NCBI RefSeq assembly: GCF_030285665.1
Contig: NZ_CP127295.1
Span: forward strand, 9,610,001 to 9,674,000
DNA length: 64,000 bases
Direction: 5' to 3'
Source of the DNA: Amycolatopsis mongoliensis
GTDB taxonomy: Bacteria; Actinomycetota; Actinomycetes; Mycobacteriales; Pseudonocardiaceae
Under the pieces are notes generated by a model. It was given only the letters and a program-made list of their open reading frames with translations. It did no database searches and was not told the origin of the DNA. The translations under genes were made by a program, and so were the position numbers. This document shows positions 33,933 through 43,389 of the stretch, in pieces. Within the stretch, counting starts at the first letter, position 1. Each line of letters starts with the position of its first letter.

Positions 33933-35495
33933 ATGACCGAGCTCCTCCTGGGACCGCTGCTCCGGCACGTCGACGCCACCTCCGCGACGATCTGGGTCGA
34001 GACCGGCGGCCCGTGCGAAGTCCTTGTCGGGGAAGCGAAAGCGCGGACGTTCGAGGTCTCCGGGCACCACTACGCGCTGGTCGTGCTCACCGGGCTGGAG
34101 CCCGGCCGCAGCAGGCCCTACGAGGTCCGGCTCGACGGCGAGCTCGTCTGGCCCGAGCCGGACAGTGACCTGCCGCCCAGCCGGATCCGGACGCTGACCC
34201 CCGGTGACCCGCGGTTCCGGCTGGTGTTCGGGTCGTGCCGCAAGCCGCGGGAGCAGGACGCGCTCGGCCCGGACGCGCTCGCCGCCTACGCCCACCGGAT
34301 GGCCCGGCTCGACGAGGCCGAGTGGCCCGAGTCGCTGTTGCTGCTCGGCGACCAGGTCTACGCCGACGAAACCACCGACGCCACGCAGGACTGGCTCGCC
34401 TCCCGGCGCGACACGAGCCAGCCGCCCGGCACCGAGGTCGCCGACTTCGAGGAGTACTGCCACCTGTACTTCGAGGCCTGGTGCGAACCGGCGGTGCGCT
34501 GGCTGCTGTCCACCGTGCCGACGTCGATGATCTTCGACGACCACGACGTCCGCGACGACTGGAACACCTCGCAGGCCTGGCGCGAGCAAATGACGCAGAC
34601 GCCGTGGTGGCCGGAGCGGATCCGCGGCGCGCTCGTGTCGTACTGGGTCTACCAGCACCTGGGCAACCTCGGGCCGCGCGAGCTGGCCGAAGACGACGTC
34701 TACCAGCGGGTGAGCACATCGGGGACGGACAACGCGGAGCTGCTGCGCGAGTTCGCCGACCAGGCCGACCGCGAGGCCGACGGCGCCAAGGGGACCCGCT
34801 GGTCCTACCGGCGCGACTTCGGCCCGGTCCGGTTGCTGGTCATCGACTCGCGGGCCGGGCGGATCCTCGGCGGCGGCGAGCGCTCGATGGTCGGCGAGGC
34901 CGAGTTCCGCTGGATCGAGGAGCAGGCCACCGGCGAGTTCGACCACCTGCTGATCGGGACGTCGCTGCCGTGGCTGATGCCCACCGCGCTGGCGGCCGCG
35001 CAGTCGGTCAACGAGCGCCTCTGCACGCGGCCGGGGCTCGTCGGGCGCGTCTCGGAGTGGTTCCGGCAGTTCGCCGACCTCGAGCACTGGCCGGCCTTCC
35101 GCGAGTCGTTCGACCGGCTGACCCGGCTGATCGCCCGGGTTGCGGACGCGGGCCCGGCGTCGGTGAACGTGCTCTCGGGCGACGTCCACCACGCCTACGC
35201 CGCACGGGCCGACCTCCCGGGCGCGCCGGTCCACCAGCTCACCTGCTCGCCGGTGCACAACACCGTGCCCTGGTACATGAACCGCCTGTTCCGCGCCGGC
35301 TGGGCGCGGGGGCTGACCCGGTTGAGCGAAGGGCTGGCCCGTCGCGTCGGGGTCCCGCCCGCGCCGCTGACCTGGAGCTGCGTCTCCGGTCCGCACTTCG
35401 GGAACGCCGTGATGACCTTCGACGTCGACGGGCGCACGGCCACGGCGACCCTGCTGCAGCCCGAGCGGGACGGGGCGCCGATCCCGCTCACCTGA
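33933..35495 (+). CDS. PhoD-like alkaline phosphatase family protein
   Basis: A 520-residue metallophosphatase of the PhoD family. The metal motifs are FGSCRKP, LLLGDQVYADE, IFDDHDVRDDW and VLSGDVHHAYAAR. A Fn3-like N-terminal domain precedes them. There is no signal peptide or Tat motif, unlike secreted PhoD, so it is likely cytoplasmic and may act on a different phosphoester. ATG start after GGATCCGGGG. A short hairpin follows the stop. Confidence 0.88.
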   Translation: MTELLLGPLLRHVDATSATIWVETGGPCEVLVGEAKARTFEVSGHHYALVVLTGLEPGRSRPYEVRLDGELVWPEPDSDLPPSRIRTLTPGDPRFRLVFGSCRKPREQDALGPDALAAYAHRMARLDEAEWPESLLLLGDQVYADETTDATQDWLASRRDTSQPPGTEVADFEEYCHLYFEAWCEPAVRWLLSTVPTSMIFDDHDVRDDWNTSQAWREQMTQTPWWPERIRGALVSYWVYQHLGNLGPRELAEDDVYQRVSTSGTDNAELLREFADQADREADGAKGTRWSYRRDFGPVRLLVIDSRAGRILGGGERSMVGEAEFRWIEEQATGEFDHLLIGTSLPWLMPTALAAAQSVNERLCTRPGLVGRVSEWFRQFADLEHWPAFRESFDRLTRLIARVADAGPASVNVLSGDVHHAYAARADLPGAPVHQLTCSPVHNTVPWYMNRLFRAGWARGLTRLSEGLARRVGVPPAPLTWSCVSGPHFGNAVMTFDVDGRTATATLLQPERDGAPIPLT

Positions 35496-35500
35496 GCGTG

Positions 35501-35525
35501 AGGGTGGGTGCGGCGCGGCCACCCT
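35501..35525. terminator. Terminator-like hairpin after the PhoD-like gene
   Basis: AGGGTGG (35501-35507) pairs perfectly with CCACCCT (35519-35525) across an 11-base GC-rich loop, six bases after the stop. The tail TCTC is only weakly T-rich. Confidence 0.4.
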
Positions 35526-35555
35526 TCTCGGCCTGACCGGAGTTAGCCTCGGATC

Positions 35556-36374
35556 ATGGCCACGGAAAATCCTCTCGGGGAGTTCCTCCGGGCCCGCCGG
35601 GAACAGGTGGGGCCGGAGGAGCTGGGCCTGCCCGCGGGCGGGGCGCGCCGGGTCGCCGGGCTGCGCCGTGAGGAGGTCGCGGTGCTGGCCGGCGTCAGCA
35701 CCGACTACTACGTCCGGCTCGAACAGGGCCGGGAGCGGAATCCCTCGCCGCAGGTCCTCGACGCGCTGGCGCACGGGCTGGCCCTCGACGAGGACGCCAC
35801 CGCCCACCTGCACCGGCTGGCCCAGCCGGCCCGGAGACGCCGTCGCGCGCGGCGGCGGGAACAGGTCAGCCCGAACCTCCTGCGGCTGATGGACGGCTGG
35901 CCGGACACGCCCGCGCTCGTGCTCGGCCGCTGCCTCGAGGTGCTCGCGCACAACGCGCTGGGCGAGGCGCTGTTCGGCGGCCACACCCACAGCGGTGACC
36001 TGGTCCGGCTGGTGTTCCTCGACCCGGACGCGCGCGAGTTCTACCCGGACTGGGAGCGCGTCGCGGTCAACACCGTCGGCGGCCTGCGGGTGGCCGCGGG
36101 CCTCGACCCGGACGACCCGCAGCTGGTCGAGACGGTCGGGGAGCTGTCGGTCAAGAGCGTGGACTTCCGCCGGCTGTGGGCCCGCCACGACATCCGGCAG
36201 AAGACGCACGAGACCAAGCGGTTCCACCACCGGCTGGTCGGTGAGCTCGTGCTGAGCTACGAGGCGCTGACCGTGAACAGCGCGCCCGGCCAGCAGCTGG
36301 TGGTCTACCAGGCCGAGCCCGGCAGTCCGTCGGAAGCCGGGCTCGCCCTCCTCGGCAGTCTCGCCGCCGGCTGA
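35556..36374 (+). CDS. XRE family regulator with MmyB-like C-terminal domain
   Basis: A 272-residue regulator. The N-terminal HTH (about 8-75) has VAGLRREEVAVLAGVSTDYY and the VRLEQGRERNPSPQVLDALA helix typical of this actinobacterial group. The C-terminal MmyB-like ligand domain (about 105-270) contains LEVLAHNALGEALFG and VDFRRLWARHDI. Members usually regulate a neighbouring SDR; here two SDR genes follow 44 bp downstream in the same direction, so it probably controls them. Confidence 0.9.
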   Translation: MATENPLGEFLRARREQVGPEELGLPAGGARRVAGLRREEVAVLAGVSTDYYVRLEQGRERNPSPQVLDALAHGLALDEDATAHLHRLAQPARRRRRARRREQVSPNLLRLMDGWPDTPALVLGRCLEVLAHNALGEALFGGHTHSGDLVRLVFLDPDAREFYPDWERVAVNTVGGLRVAAGLDPDDPQLVETVGELSVKSVDFRRLWARHDIRQKTHETKRFHHRLVGELVLSYEALTVNSAPGQQLVVYQAEPGSPSEAGLALLGSLAAG

Positions 36375-36417
36375 AACCCCGTTTCCTTTCCTTCCACAAT
36401 GGACGGAGTACTTCGGC

Positions 36418-37269
36418 ATGCCCGAAAACGCTGTCTGGTTCATCACCGGCTGCTCCACCGGCCTCGGCCGCGCCCTGGCCGAAGCCGTGCTCGACCGCGG
36501 CCTGCGGGCCGTCGTCACGGCCCGCGACCCGGCGCGGGTCGCCGACCTCGTCGCGGCGCACGGCGACCGTGCACTTGCCTTGCCGCTCGACGTCACCGAC
36601 CACGCACAGGTCGCCGACGCGGTGAAGCGGGCCGAAACCGCGTTCGGCCGGATCGACGTCCTGGTCAACAACGCCGGCTACGGCTACCTCGCCGCGATCG
36701 AAGAAGGTGAGGACGACGAGGTCCGGAAACTCTTCGACGCCAACGTGTTCGGCCTCGCCGACGTCACCCGGGCGGTGCTGCCGGGCATGCGGGCCCGGCG
36801 GAGCGGGCACGTCGTGAACGTGTCGTCGCTCGGCGGGCTCGCCGCCTTCGGGGCGACCGGCTACTACCACGCGACGAAGTTCGCCGTGGAGGGGCTTTCC
36901 GAGTCACTGGCCGCCGAGGTCGCGCCGCTGGGCGTCAAGGTGACGATCGTCGAGCCCGCCGCGTTCCGCACCAACTGGTCCGGGCCCTCGATGCGCCAGT
37001 CGGCGACGCACATCGACGACTACGCCGAGACGGCCGGTGCGCGCCGGGCCGCGACCACCGCGACCTACGGCCACCAGGCCGGCGACCCGGTCCGCGCGGC
37101 CGAGGCGATCCTCACCGCCGTCGACGCCGACGAGCCGCCGCTGCGGCTGCTGCTCGGCAAGGCCGCCTACGACATCGCCACGGCCCGGCTCGACACGCTG
37201 CGGTCCACCTTCGACACCTGGCGCGAGACCACCCTCGGCGCCGACTTCCCCGGAAAGGAAACCTCGTGA
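36418..37269 (+). CDS. SDR family oxidoreductase
   Basis: A 283-residue classical short-chain dehydrogenase. The cofactor loop is TGCSTGLGRALA, the NAG motif is NNAGYGYLA, and the catalytic Ser precedes YYHATKFAVEGLSESLA with the YxxxK residues. The TGxxxGxG loop with Ser/Thr and a following Arg suggests NADP(H). The stop overlaps the start of the next SDR gene (GTGA), so the two form an operon behind the XRE regulator. Substrate unknown. Confidence 0.92.
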   Translation: MPENAVWFITGCSTGLGRALAEAVLDRGLRAVVTARDPARVADLVAAHGDRALALPLDVTDHAQVADAVKRAETAFGRIDVLVNNAGYGYLAAIEEGEDDEVRKLFDANVFGLADVTRAVLPGMRARRSGHVVNVSSLGGLAAFGATGYYHATKFAVEGLSESLAAEVAPLGVKVTIVEPAAFRTNWSGPSMRQSATHIDDYAETAGARRAATTATYGHQAGDPVRAAEAILTAVDADEPPLRLLLGKAAYDIATARLDTLRSTFDTWRETTLGADFPGKETS

Positions 37270-37985
37270 AGATCGTCCTCATCACCGGTGCCAGCAGCGG
37301 CATCGGGCACGCCACCGCGCTGCGGCTGGCCCGCGAAGGCCACCACGTCGTGCTCGGCGCCCGCCGGGAGGACCGGCTGGCCGCGCTGGCGAAGGAGATC
37401 CACGACGCCGGGGGCACCGCCGACGTGCACCGCCTCGACGTCACCGACCGCGCGGAGGTCGCCGCCTTCGCCGACGCCGCGGTGGCGGCGCACGGCCGGC
37501 TCGACGTGTTCGTCGCCAACGCCGGCGTGATGCCGTTGTCGCGCCTGGACTCCCTGCACGTCGACGAGTGGGACCGGATGCTCGACGTCAACGTCCGCGG
37601 CCTGCTCCACGGGATCGCGGCCGCGCTGCCGCACTTCCGCCGCGCCCGCGCGGGGCACTTCGTGACGATCGCCTCCACCGGCGCGTACGAGGTGGTGCCG
37701 ACGGCCGCGGTCTACTGCGCCACGAAGTACGCCGCCCGCGCGATCACCGAAGGCCTGCGACTGGAGGCCGACCCCGGTATCCGCGTCACCACCGTGTCGC
37801 CGGGCGTCGTCGAGTCCGAACTGGCCGACACCATCACCGAACCCGGTGCGCGCGAGGCGATGCGCACCTACCGCGCGGTGACGCTCCCGCCGGACACCAT
37901 CGCCCGGGCGATCTCCTACGCGATCGGGCAGCCGGACGGCGTCGACGTCAACGAGCTCGTCGTCCGGCCCACCGCCCAGCGGTAG
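37266..37985 (+). CDS. SDR family oxidoreductase (second of pair)
   Basis: A 239-residue classical SDR. The cofactor loop is TGASSGIGHATALRL with an Arg-Arg in GARREDRL that favours NADP(H). The motifs ANAGVMPLS and AVYCATKYAARAI (YxxxK) are intact. GTG start overlapping the previous stop. The C-terminus VDVNELVVRPTAQR is typical of the YdfG-like group. It is co-transcribed with the upstream SDR; the shared substrate is unknown. Confidence 0.92.
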   Translation: MKIVLITGASSGIGHATALRLAREGHHVVLGARREDRLAALAKEIHDAGGTADVHRLDVTDRAEVAAFADAAVAAHGRLDVFVANAGVMPLSRLDSLHVDEWDRMLDVNVRGLLHGIAAALPHFRRARAGHFVTIASTGAYEVVPTAAVYCATKYAARAITEGLRLEADPGIRVTTVSPGVVESELADTITEPGAREAMRTYRAVTLPPDTIARAISYAIGQPDGVDVNELVVRPTAQR

Positions 37986-37989
37986 CCGC

Positions 37990-38859
37990 TCAGCGTTCCA
38001 GCTCGGCGATCACCCGGGGGATCTCGGCCACCAGCTCGCGCGCGAGCAGGCCGGTGCTCCCGGTGTCCGGGATCAGCCGCTGCCCCGCCACGGCGTGGAC
38101 GTGCGTCGCCCAGCAGGCCGCCTGGTCGAGGTCCGCGCCGCGGGCCAGGAAGCCGCCGGTCAGGCCGGCCAGGACGTCGCCGCTGCCGGACGTCGCCAGC
38201 CCGACGTGGCCGCTGCCGTCCCGCCAGGTGCGCCCGCCCGGCTCGGCGACCACGCCCATGAGCAGCACGACACCGTCGTAGCGCTCGGCGATCCGGACCG
38301 CCGTCGTCAGGTCGTCGACGTCCTCCTCGGAGCAGTCGTCGAGGAACGCGGCTTCGGTCCGGTTCGGCGTCAGCACGAGCCGGCCCGAGAGCGGTTTCGC
38401 CAGTTCGGGTGCCCGGCTCAGCGCGCCGAGCGCGAACGCGTCGAGCACCACGCGGGCGTCCGGGGCGATGGCGGGAATCAAGCGCCGCAACAGTTCTTCG
38501 GTTTCTTCGGCGCCGGTGAGGCCGGGCCCGACCACGACGGTGCCGGCACCGGGCAGCACGCCGGCCAGCCGGTCGACGGCGTCGGCGGCGATCGCACCGG
38601 ATTCGGTTTCCGGCAGCCCGAACACCGAGGACTCGGGCACCGACACGCCGAGCGCGACCGCGTGCCGTTCGCTGACCGCGAGCTGGAGCGTGCCGGCCCC
38701 GGCGCGCAGGGCGGCCGTCCCGGACAGCCCCGGCGCGCCCGGCACCGTCCGGGCGCCGCCGAGCACGAGCACGGTGCCGCGGTCGCCGGTGCCGATCCGC
38801 CTGTCCCGCAACAGGGCCGGGCTGATCGGCGCCGGGTCAGGAGAGCTGCTCGGCGGCAT
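37990..38859 (-). CDS. nnrD: ADP-dependent NAD(P)H-hydrate dehydratase
   Basis: A 289-residue ribokinase-like enzyme that dehydrates damaged NAD(P)HX back to NAD(P)H. The motifs VLVLGGARTVPGAPGLSGTA, LTPNRTEA and GLATSGSGDVLAGLTGGFLA are diagnostic of the CARKD/NnrD family. The N-terminal epimerase domain (NnrE) is not fused, so this is a stand-alone dehydratase. It overlaps the upstream phosphatase gene by 23 bp and is probably translated from the same message. Confidence 0.92.
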   Translation of the reverse strand: MPPSSSPDPAPISPALLRDRRIGTGDRGTVLVLGGARTVPGAPGLSGTAALRAGAGTLQLAVSERHAVALGVSVPESSVFGLPETESGAIAADAVDRLAGVLPGAGTVVVGPGLTGAEETEELLRRLIPAIAPDARVVLDAFALGALSRAPELAKPLSGRLVLTPNRTEAAFLDDCSEEDVDDLTTAVRIAERYDGVVLLMGVVAEPGGRTWRDGSGHVGLATSGSGDVLAGLTGGFLARGADLDQAACWATHVHAVAGQRLIPDTGSTGLLARELVAEIPRVIAELER

Positions 38860-39556
38860 CGTCGTCCGCCGTAGGCGGGGTGTCGGTGGCGTGCAGGTGG
38901 CCGATCTCCTGGGCCAGCACCATGGTGAAGGCGCCGTCGCGGTCGCGGTCCCAGGCCGTCACGGAACCGTTGGGGACGTCGGTGCCGCCGGCGGCGCGCA
39001 GCAGGTCGGGTTCCGGCAGCCCTTCGAGGAGGTAGCGCAGGGCGAAGACCGTCATCTCGTGCGCGGACAGCAGAACCCGCGCGCCGGGGTGGTCCGCGCT
39101 CAGCTCGCGCAGCAGGGACCGCAGCCGCAGCACGACGTCCGCCCAGGACTCCCCGCCCGGCGGCCGGTAGTAGAACTTGCCCAGCCGGCGTTTGCGCCGC
39201 AGCTCGTCGGGCCACCGCTCGCGGACGCCGTGGGAGGTCAGCAGGTCCAGCACGCCGAGCTCGCGGTCGCGCAGCCGTTCGTCCGGGACGATCGGCACGC
39301 CGTCGGGTGCGGCCAGGCGCGCGGTGTCCCAGGCCCGGCGGTAGGTCGAGGTGACCACGAGGTCCGGCGGGCGGCGGGCGAGGAACTCCCCCGCGGCCTT
39401 CGCCTGTTCGCGGCCCAGGTCGGTCAGCGGGACGTCGGCGTCGCGCTCGGCGATGTCGATCACATCCGCCCCGGCCGACTCCGCCTCTTCCCGGGCCACG
39501 TTCCCCGTGCTCTGGCCGTGCCGCAGCACGGCCACCCATTCCAAGTCGACGCTCAC
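38837..39556 (-). CDS. Histidine phosphatase family protein
   Basis: A protein of about 239 residues from the GTG at 39556 (MSVDLEWVAVLRHGQSTGNV). The RHG phosphohistidine motif is LRHGQSTGN, the acid residue lies in RDRELGVLDLL, and the second His is in LLSAHEMTVFALRYLLEG. It is a phosphoglycerate-mutase-like phosphatase with an unknown phosphate substrate. Its 3' end overlaps nnrD, which suggests co-expression. Confidence 0.88.
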   Translation of the reverse strand: MSVDLEWVAVLRHGQSTGNVAREEAESAGADVIDIAERDADVPLTDLGREQAKAAGEFLARRPPDLVVTSTYRRAWDTARLAAPDGVPIVPDERLRDRELGVLDLLTSHGVRERWPDELRRKRRLGKFYYRPPGGESWADVVLRLRSLLRELSADHPGARVLLSAHEMTVFALRYLLEGLPEPDLLRAAGGTDVPNGSVTAWDRDRDGAFTMVLAQEIGHLHATDTPPTADDDAAEQLS

Positions 39557-39638
39557 GCCGGGCTGGTTACCCCCGCGGACCCGCCGGTGAAACCCGGGAT
39601 GGTTAGGCGCGCAAAGCACTTCCGGCTAGGGTCTTTCC

Positions 39639-40862
39639 ATGTCGCGAAGTCTCGACGCCGAGGATCGTCTGAAGCTGCTGGAGACGATCATCGGCGCACC
39701 CGCCGAGCACCTCGGCCTGGCCGAGCTGCTCGCCGAGACCTTGCAGCGCCTGCGCGAGGCCATGGGCGTCGACACCGCGACCGTGCTGCGGTACCAGGCC
39801 AGCGGCCGGCAGCTGGTGGCCTTTGCGGCCGCGGGCATCGAAGAAGAGGTCCACCAGGGCGTGCGGGTGCCGGTCGGCAGCGGCTTCGCCGGCCGGGTGG
39901 CGCTCGAACGAGCTCCCGTCGTCCTCGACCACGTCGACGAAACCACCGTCGTCAACTCCCTGCTCTGGGAGCGGGGACTGCACTCGATGCTCGGCGTGCC
40001 GATGGTCGCCGGGGCCGAGCTCGTCGGGGTGCTGCACGTCGGCTCCGTCACGCCCCGGCAGTTCACCGACGCCGAAGTCGCCACCATGCAGCTGCTGGCG
40101 GACCGCCTCGCCATGGCGATCCAGGTCGAAGCGCTCGAAGAGAACCGCACCGCCACCATGGCGCTGCAGCGCAGCCTCCTGCCGAACAGCCTCCCCGACC
40201 TGCCCGGCCTCGCCTTCGGCGCCCGGTACGTGCCGGGCGCGGAAACCGGCCTCGGCGGCGACTGGTACGACCTGTTCTCGCTGCCCGGCGACCGCGTCGG
40301 CGTCGTGATGGGCGACGTCTCCGGCCACGGGCTCGAGGCCGCCGTGATCATGGGACGGCTGCGCAGCGCGCTGCGCGCCTACGCCCTCGACTGCGAGAAC
40401 CCGGCCGACGTCCTCGCCAAGCTCGACCGCAAGGCGAACCACTTCGAGCACGGGGCGATGGCCACCGTCGCCTACGGGATCATCGAGCCGGGCCGGGAGA
40501 CCCTGGCCCTGTCCCTCGCCGGCCACCTGCCGCCCGTGCAGGCCGGACCGGGCGGAACGGGGCGGCTGCTGGACGTGCCGCCGGATCCCCCGATCGGGTT
40601 GACCATCGGGCAGCCCCAGCGGCGCACGACCGTGGTCGAGCTGACGCCGGGTGGTGTGCTCGCCTTCTACACCGACGGCCTGGTCGAGCGCCGGGACCGG
40701 CCGGTGGACGTGGGGATGGCGCAGCTGGCGCGAGCCCTGCGCGCCGGCGACCCCGACCGGGTCTGCGCGCAGGTGATGGCGGCGATGATCGGCAACCGGG
40801 CGGCGCAGGACGACGTCGCCCTGCTGGCCATCCAGCGCCGGACCGTCCCGGCCGGCGGCTGA
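39639..40862 (+). CDS. GAF-SpoIIE (PP2C) serine phosphatase
   Basis: A 407-residue RsbU/SpoIIE-type phosphatase. A GAF sensor domain occupies about 25-165 (GVDTATVLRYQASGRQLVAF, PVGSGFAGRVALE). The PP2C domain runs over about 175-400, with metal motifs GGDWYDLFSLPGD, GDVSGHGLEAA and FYTDGLVERR plus a final AQDDVALLAI. It dephosphorylates phospho-STAS antagonists. It opens the 10-kb partner-switching cluster and is convergent with a STAS gene 19 bp away. Confidence 0.93.
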   Translation: MSRSLDAEDRLKLLETIIGAPAEHLGLAELLAETLQRLREAMGVDTATVLRYQASGRQLVAFAAAGIEEEVHQGVRVPVGSGFAGRVALERAPVVLDHVDETTVVNSLLWERGLHSMLGVPMVAGAELVGVLHVGSVTPRQFTDAEVATMQLLADRLAMAIQVEALEENRTATMALQRSLLPNSLPDLPGLAFGARYVPGAETGLGGDWYDLFSLPGDRVGVVMGDVSGHGLEAAVIMGRLRSALRAYALDCENPADVLAKLDRKANHFEHGAMATVAYGIIEPGRETLALSLAGHLPPVQAGPGGTGRLLDVPPDPPIGLTIGQPQRRTTVVELTPGGVLAFYTDGLVERRDRPVDVGMAQLARALRAGDPDRVCAQVMAAMIGNRAAQDDVALLAIQRRTVPAGG

Positions 40863-40881
40863 GCCGGCCGGGACGACGCGG

Positions 40882-41265
40882 TCAGGACGCGGTCAGCGCC
40901 GCTTCCCGGGTCGGGAACAGCGAAAGGCTGTCCTCGAGCCCGGTCAGCTGGATCGGCCGCAGGGTCGCCCGGCCGGACGCCACGATCCGCACCGCGGTGC
41001 CGGACCCGGCGTTGCGGTGGATGGTCAGCAACGCCGTCAGGCCCGGCGACGCAAGGAACTCCACCCGGGTCAGGTCGACCACCAGCAGCGGCGGCGCCGA
41101 GGCCAGCACCTCTTCCGCTGCCTGCACGAGAGCCGGCGCGGTGGTCGTGTCGACGTCGCCGGCGACCTCGACGACGACCGCCCCGTCCTGCTCCGTTCGG
41201 GCGATCCTGAACTCGCCGAATGGCACAGCGGTGGCTGAGCCCTCACTGTGGATGTGCTCCGTCAT
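40882..41265 (-). CDS. STAS domain anti-sigma factor antagonist
   Basis: A 127-residue RsbV/SpoIIAA-like protein. The STAS core begins near residue 18. The phosphorylatable serine is S73 in VEFLASPGLTAL, which keeps the Ser while varying the preceding residue. An N-terminal tail of about 17 residues extends beyond the domain. It is convergent with the GAF-SpoIIE phosphatase gene, its most likely partner. Confidence 0.92.
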   Translation of the reverse strand: MTEHIHSEGSATAVPFGEFRIARTEQDGAVVVEVAGDVDTTTAPALVQAAEEVLASAPPLLVVDLTRVEFLASPGLTALLTIHRNAGSGTAVRIVASGRATLRPIQLTGLEDSLSLFPTREAALTAS

Positions 41266-41433
41266 CGTGTTCTTCTCCTCGCCCTCGCACCGCCACCGGG
41301 GTTCCGGCGGGCACGCGTCATCACGAAGGCTGTCTGCTCAACCGGGATCAATCATGCCCGCCCCCGTCGCTCACCGCCGTCTCAGCACCCGTTCCGCTTT
41401 GCGCGCCGTCCGTGAACAGGCAGGATGGTCGGC

Positions 41434-41816
41434 ATGGCCGAAACGGACGTGACCGGGAACTCCCTCGGTGACGCCGCGAGCTCAGCGGGCAGGGTGGCGC
41501 TGGAAACCGGGACGGCACCGCCGTGCTCCGGGTCGACGGCGCACTCGACCTCGCGCTGGCACCGAAGCTGCGGCAGCTGGCCGAGCGCGCCGCGCGCCTG
41601 GAGCCCACGGCCCTGGTCATCGACTTGACCGGCGTCACGTTCCTGACTTCGGCCGGCATGGCCGAGCTCGTGCGGGCGCACCGCGGGCGGACGGTGTCCG
41701 CGCCGCTGCGGGTGGTGGCCGCCGGCCGGATCACGATGCGGCCGCTGGAACTGACCCGGCTGACCGACGAGCTCGCCATCTACCCGTCGCTGTCCGAGGC
41801 ACTGGCCACCGGATGA
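41434..41816 (+). pseudogene. STAS antagonist gene with apparent one-base frameshift
   Basis: The frame from the ATG at 41434 (MAETDVTGNSLGDAASSAGR, then VALE) runs out of frame, while the rest of the STAS domain lies one frame back: NRDGTAVLRVDGALDL, then VTFLTSAGMAEL with the phosphoacceptor Ser. Joining them at the AAA run near 41504-41506 restores a perfect STAS start (RVALENRDGTAVLRV); one A appears to be missing. Without repair, translation could begin only at GTG 41523 and would lose the first beta strand. The stop overlaps the next ATG (ATGA), so the operon architecture is intact. Confidence 0.8.
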
Positions 41817-43389
41817 CCACCCCGGGGTTCGACGAACTGCTCGGCGCCGTGCTGCGGTCGTTCGTCGACAGCTCCGGAGCTGCCGTCGCCACCGGCGTCC
41901 GTCCCCTGGAACCCGCCGAAGCGCGCGCGGTGCTCGGCGACCACGTCGCGGTCGCGGTGACCGACCGGGCGCTGCTGGCGGGCCTGGTGCCGGACCGGGA
42001 GATCACCGGTGCGGTCGCCGTCGCCGGCGACGGGCGCGGTGTCCTGGTCTACACCACCGAGGAGGTCGGCGGGACGCCGTCGGCCGTCGCCGGCGCCGTC
42101 GAAGCCGCGACTTCCCACCTGGCGGGCACCGTGCGACGGCTGCGGGGCGAAGCCGTGGTGCTCGACGCGCTGCACTCCACCGGCCGCGAACTGACCGCCC
42201 AGCTCGACATCGACCGGATCGTGCAGGAAGCCACCGACGCGGCCACGAAGGCGACCGGAGCCGAGTTCGGCGCGTTCTTCTACAACCTGGTCGACGAGCT
42301 CGGCGAGTCCTACACGCTGTACACGATTTCGGGCGTGCCGCGCGAGGCGTTCGAGCGGTTTCCCATGCCCCGCAACACCGAGGTGTTCGCGCCGACCTTC
42401 GACGGCGCCGGCACCGTCCGCAGCCCCGACATCACCCGGGACCCGCGGTTCGGGAAGAACGCGCCCCACCACGGGATGCCGGCGGGGCACCTGCCCGTGT
42501 GCAGCTACCTGGCCGTGTCGGCGATCAGCCCGACCAGCGGCGAAGTGCTGGGCGGGTTCTTCTTCGGCCACTCGGAGCCGGACCGGTTCACCGCGCGGCA
42601 CGAGTACCTCGCCGAGGGCATCGCCGCCTATTCGGCCATCGCGCTGGACAACGCCCGCCTGTACGAGCGCGAGCGCACCCTCGCCTCCGAGCTGTCGCGC
42701 AGCATGCTGCCGGTCGCGCCCGCCGTCGAGGGCCTCGACGTGCTCACCCGGTACCTGCCCGCGGCGACCGGGAGCAAGGTCGGCGGCGACTGGTTCGACG
42801 TCATCGCGCTGCCGTCCGGCGCGACCGCGTTCGTCATCGGCGACGTCGTCGGCCACGGCGTCACTGCCGCGACCGTGATGGGCCAGGTCCGCACCACCAT
42901 CCGCTGCTACGCGCTGCTCGGGCTGCCGCCGTCGGACGTGCTGCGCAACGTCTCCGCGCTGACCGGCGGGCTGTTCGGCGAGAGCTTCGTCACGTGCTTC
43001 TACGCGGTCCACCAGCCGGCCGACGGGACGCTGACCTTCGCGAACGCCGGCCACCTGCCTGCCATCCTCGTCCGCCCGGGCGCCGCGCTCGAGGAAATCG
43101 GCGAGGCACTGGCCGAGGTCGTCATAGCGTCGGCACCGAGTTCCCCCAGCGCAGCACCGCGTTCCCGCCCGGAGCGGACCTGGTGCTCTACACCGACGGG
43201 CTGGTCGAAAGCCGCACCCGCGACCTCACCCTGGGTGTGGAATGGCTCTTGGCGGGCATCCCGGAACTGCTGGCCGCGGCCGACCTCGGCGCGGCGTGGG
43301 ACAAGCTCATCGACGAGCTGACCCACGGCCGGCACGACGACGACATCGCGCTGATCCACGTGCGCCACCGCGGAGAGGACGGAGCATGA
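41813..43389 (+). pseudogene. GAF-SpoIIE (PP2C) phosphatase gene with apparent one-base frameshift
   Basis: From the ATG at 41813 about 440 residues are clean: an N-terminal region, GAF (about 125-300), and the PP2C start with GGDWFDVIALPSG and GDVVGHGVTAATVMG. At about 43127 the frame breaks. The last 80 residues, with VGTEFPQRSTAFPPGADLVL, YTDGLVESR and HDDDIALIHV, continue one frame back to the stop at 43389. A single missing G near 43127 would give AEVVIGVGTEF and a complete domain of about 525 residues. The unrepaired frame ends at 43321 and loses the last PP2C metal-binding motif. Both ends of the repaired gene are ATGA-coupled to their neighbours. Confidence 0.82.

Noticed and set aside
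31962..36671. Very long open frame on the minus strand, about 1570 codons
   Set aside because: It is antisense to several clearly recognised genes (ogt, the esterase end, phoD, XRE). It has Arg/Ala/Gly-biased low-complexity sequence without any domain; such frames arise from the high GC at third codon positions.
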